From NCBI GenBank assembly GCA_001626655.1, contig LUOC01000090.1, forward strand, positions 6,297-11,421: a stretch of DNA of 5,125 bases. Reading direction: 5' to 3'. How positions within the stretch are numbered: the stretch's first letter is position 1; each line of letters starts with the position of its first letter. Both the position numbers and the translations under genes were made by a program. Below are positions 4,824-5,125 of this stretch, piece after piece. Below the pieces are notes generated by a model. That model made no database searches, had not been told where the DNA came from, and worked only from the letters and a program-made list of their open reading frames with translations. The DNA comes from Fidelibacterota bacterium REDSEA-S14_B6 (GTDB taxonomy: Bacteria; Fidelibacterota; Marinisomatia; Marinisomatales; S15-B10).

Positions 4824-5125
4824 ATGGAAGCCCACCAGTTATCCACCCTTCTGTTGGCGGAACGGTGGGGGCCGTTCTATATTCTCGCATCTCAGTTCGA
4901 ACGGAGTTTTAACGTCAAAGAAGAAAGACTGAAACAATACGACCCTTCGGTGACGCCCATCAACAGACAGCGGCGTGCCAAGAATGTGATGGATGATAAA
5001 TGGATTGTACAGTTCCTCACTGAGGTCCAGATCGGCCACATCGCCACGCGATGGGGAGAGCAGCCGTTCATCAATCCTTCCACTTTCTGGTACAGTCCCG
5101 AGAAGCACGAGATCTACTTCCACTC
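4824..5125 (+). CDS. Pyridoxamine 5'-phosphate oxidase / NimA-like flavin-binding protein (3' end outside window)
   Basis: One hundred codons are visible before the right edge. Residues ~55-100 match the start of the split-barrel FMN-binding fold of the Pyridox_ox_2 / nitroimidazole-resistance NimA type: MDDKWIVQFLTEVQIGHIAT, then WGEQPFINPSTFWY and EIYFHS, the usual sequence of helix, first strand (GxxAT), PxxxP strand and YFHS strand. Members bind FMN or related cofactors; the substrate here cannot be told. The frame is open from the TAG at 4809. ATG 4824 gives ~42 extra residues (MEAHQLSTLLLAERWGPFYI and on) that I do not recognise, while GTG 4950 (VTPINRQRRAKNVMDD) is where family members usually begin. 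Neither has a well-spaced Shine-Dalgarno. The family call is firm; the start is not. Confidence 0.75.
   Translation, partial: MEAHQLSTLLLAERWGPFYILASQFERSFNVKEERLKQYDPSVTPINRQRRAKNVMDDKWIVQFLTEVQIGHIATRWGEQPFINPSTFWYSPEKHEIYFH

Overview
This is a bacterial window of roughly 55% GC by eye, with every supported gene on the + strand. It reads as a metagenome or single-cell contig from an uncultivated environmental bacterium; I cannot name a taxon from the sequence. The gene content is ordinary housekeeping and nothing in it looks like a defence, phage or secretion system.

Layout: (1) The 3' part of metH (cobalamin-dependent methionine synthase) runs in from the left edge and stops about 30-35 residues earlier than the family usually does. 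(2) About 220 bp follow that hold a decayed scrap of a TPR-like protein end. (3) A complete inositol-monophosphatase-superfamily gene, best read as cysQ. (4) thyX (FAD-dependent thymidylate synthase), whose two ends are present but joined through a 19-bp sequence identical to the synthetic Tn5/Nextera mosaic end. A middle stretch of the enzyme is missing there, so this is almost certainly a library or assembly artefact, not biology. (5) A complete radC (JAB/JAMM-domain RadC family). (6) The first ~100 codons of a flavin-binding split-barrel protein of the pyridoxamine 5'-phosphate oxidase / NimA type, cut by the right edge.

The most interesting genomic signal lies between the genes. Both spacers flanking thyX are built alike: a degenerate tandem array with an exact 8-bp period (consensus GTGYTNAN) begins in or just after the stop codon of the upstream gene. 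An unrelated core of about 30 bp follows, then a shorter array of the same unit in inverted orientation just before the next gene. Transcripts could fold into long imperfect hairpins. A 7-bp-period array (CAAGANN) sits inside metH at an interdomain linker, and a third purine-rich CA/AG-type short repeat follows the radC stop. Together these suggest a genome carrying several families of short-period repeats that settle at gene ends and protein linkers.

Functionally, metH and thyX both belong to one-carbon/folate metabolism (ThyX uses 5,10-methylene-THF and yields THF; MetH converts 5-methyl-THF to THF). CysQ removes the PAP by-product of sulfate assimilation. Spacing of 100-200 bp filled with repeats argues against one tight operon, although all genes share a strand.
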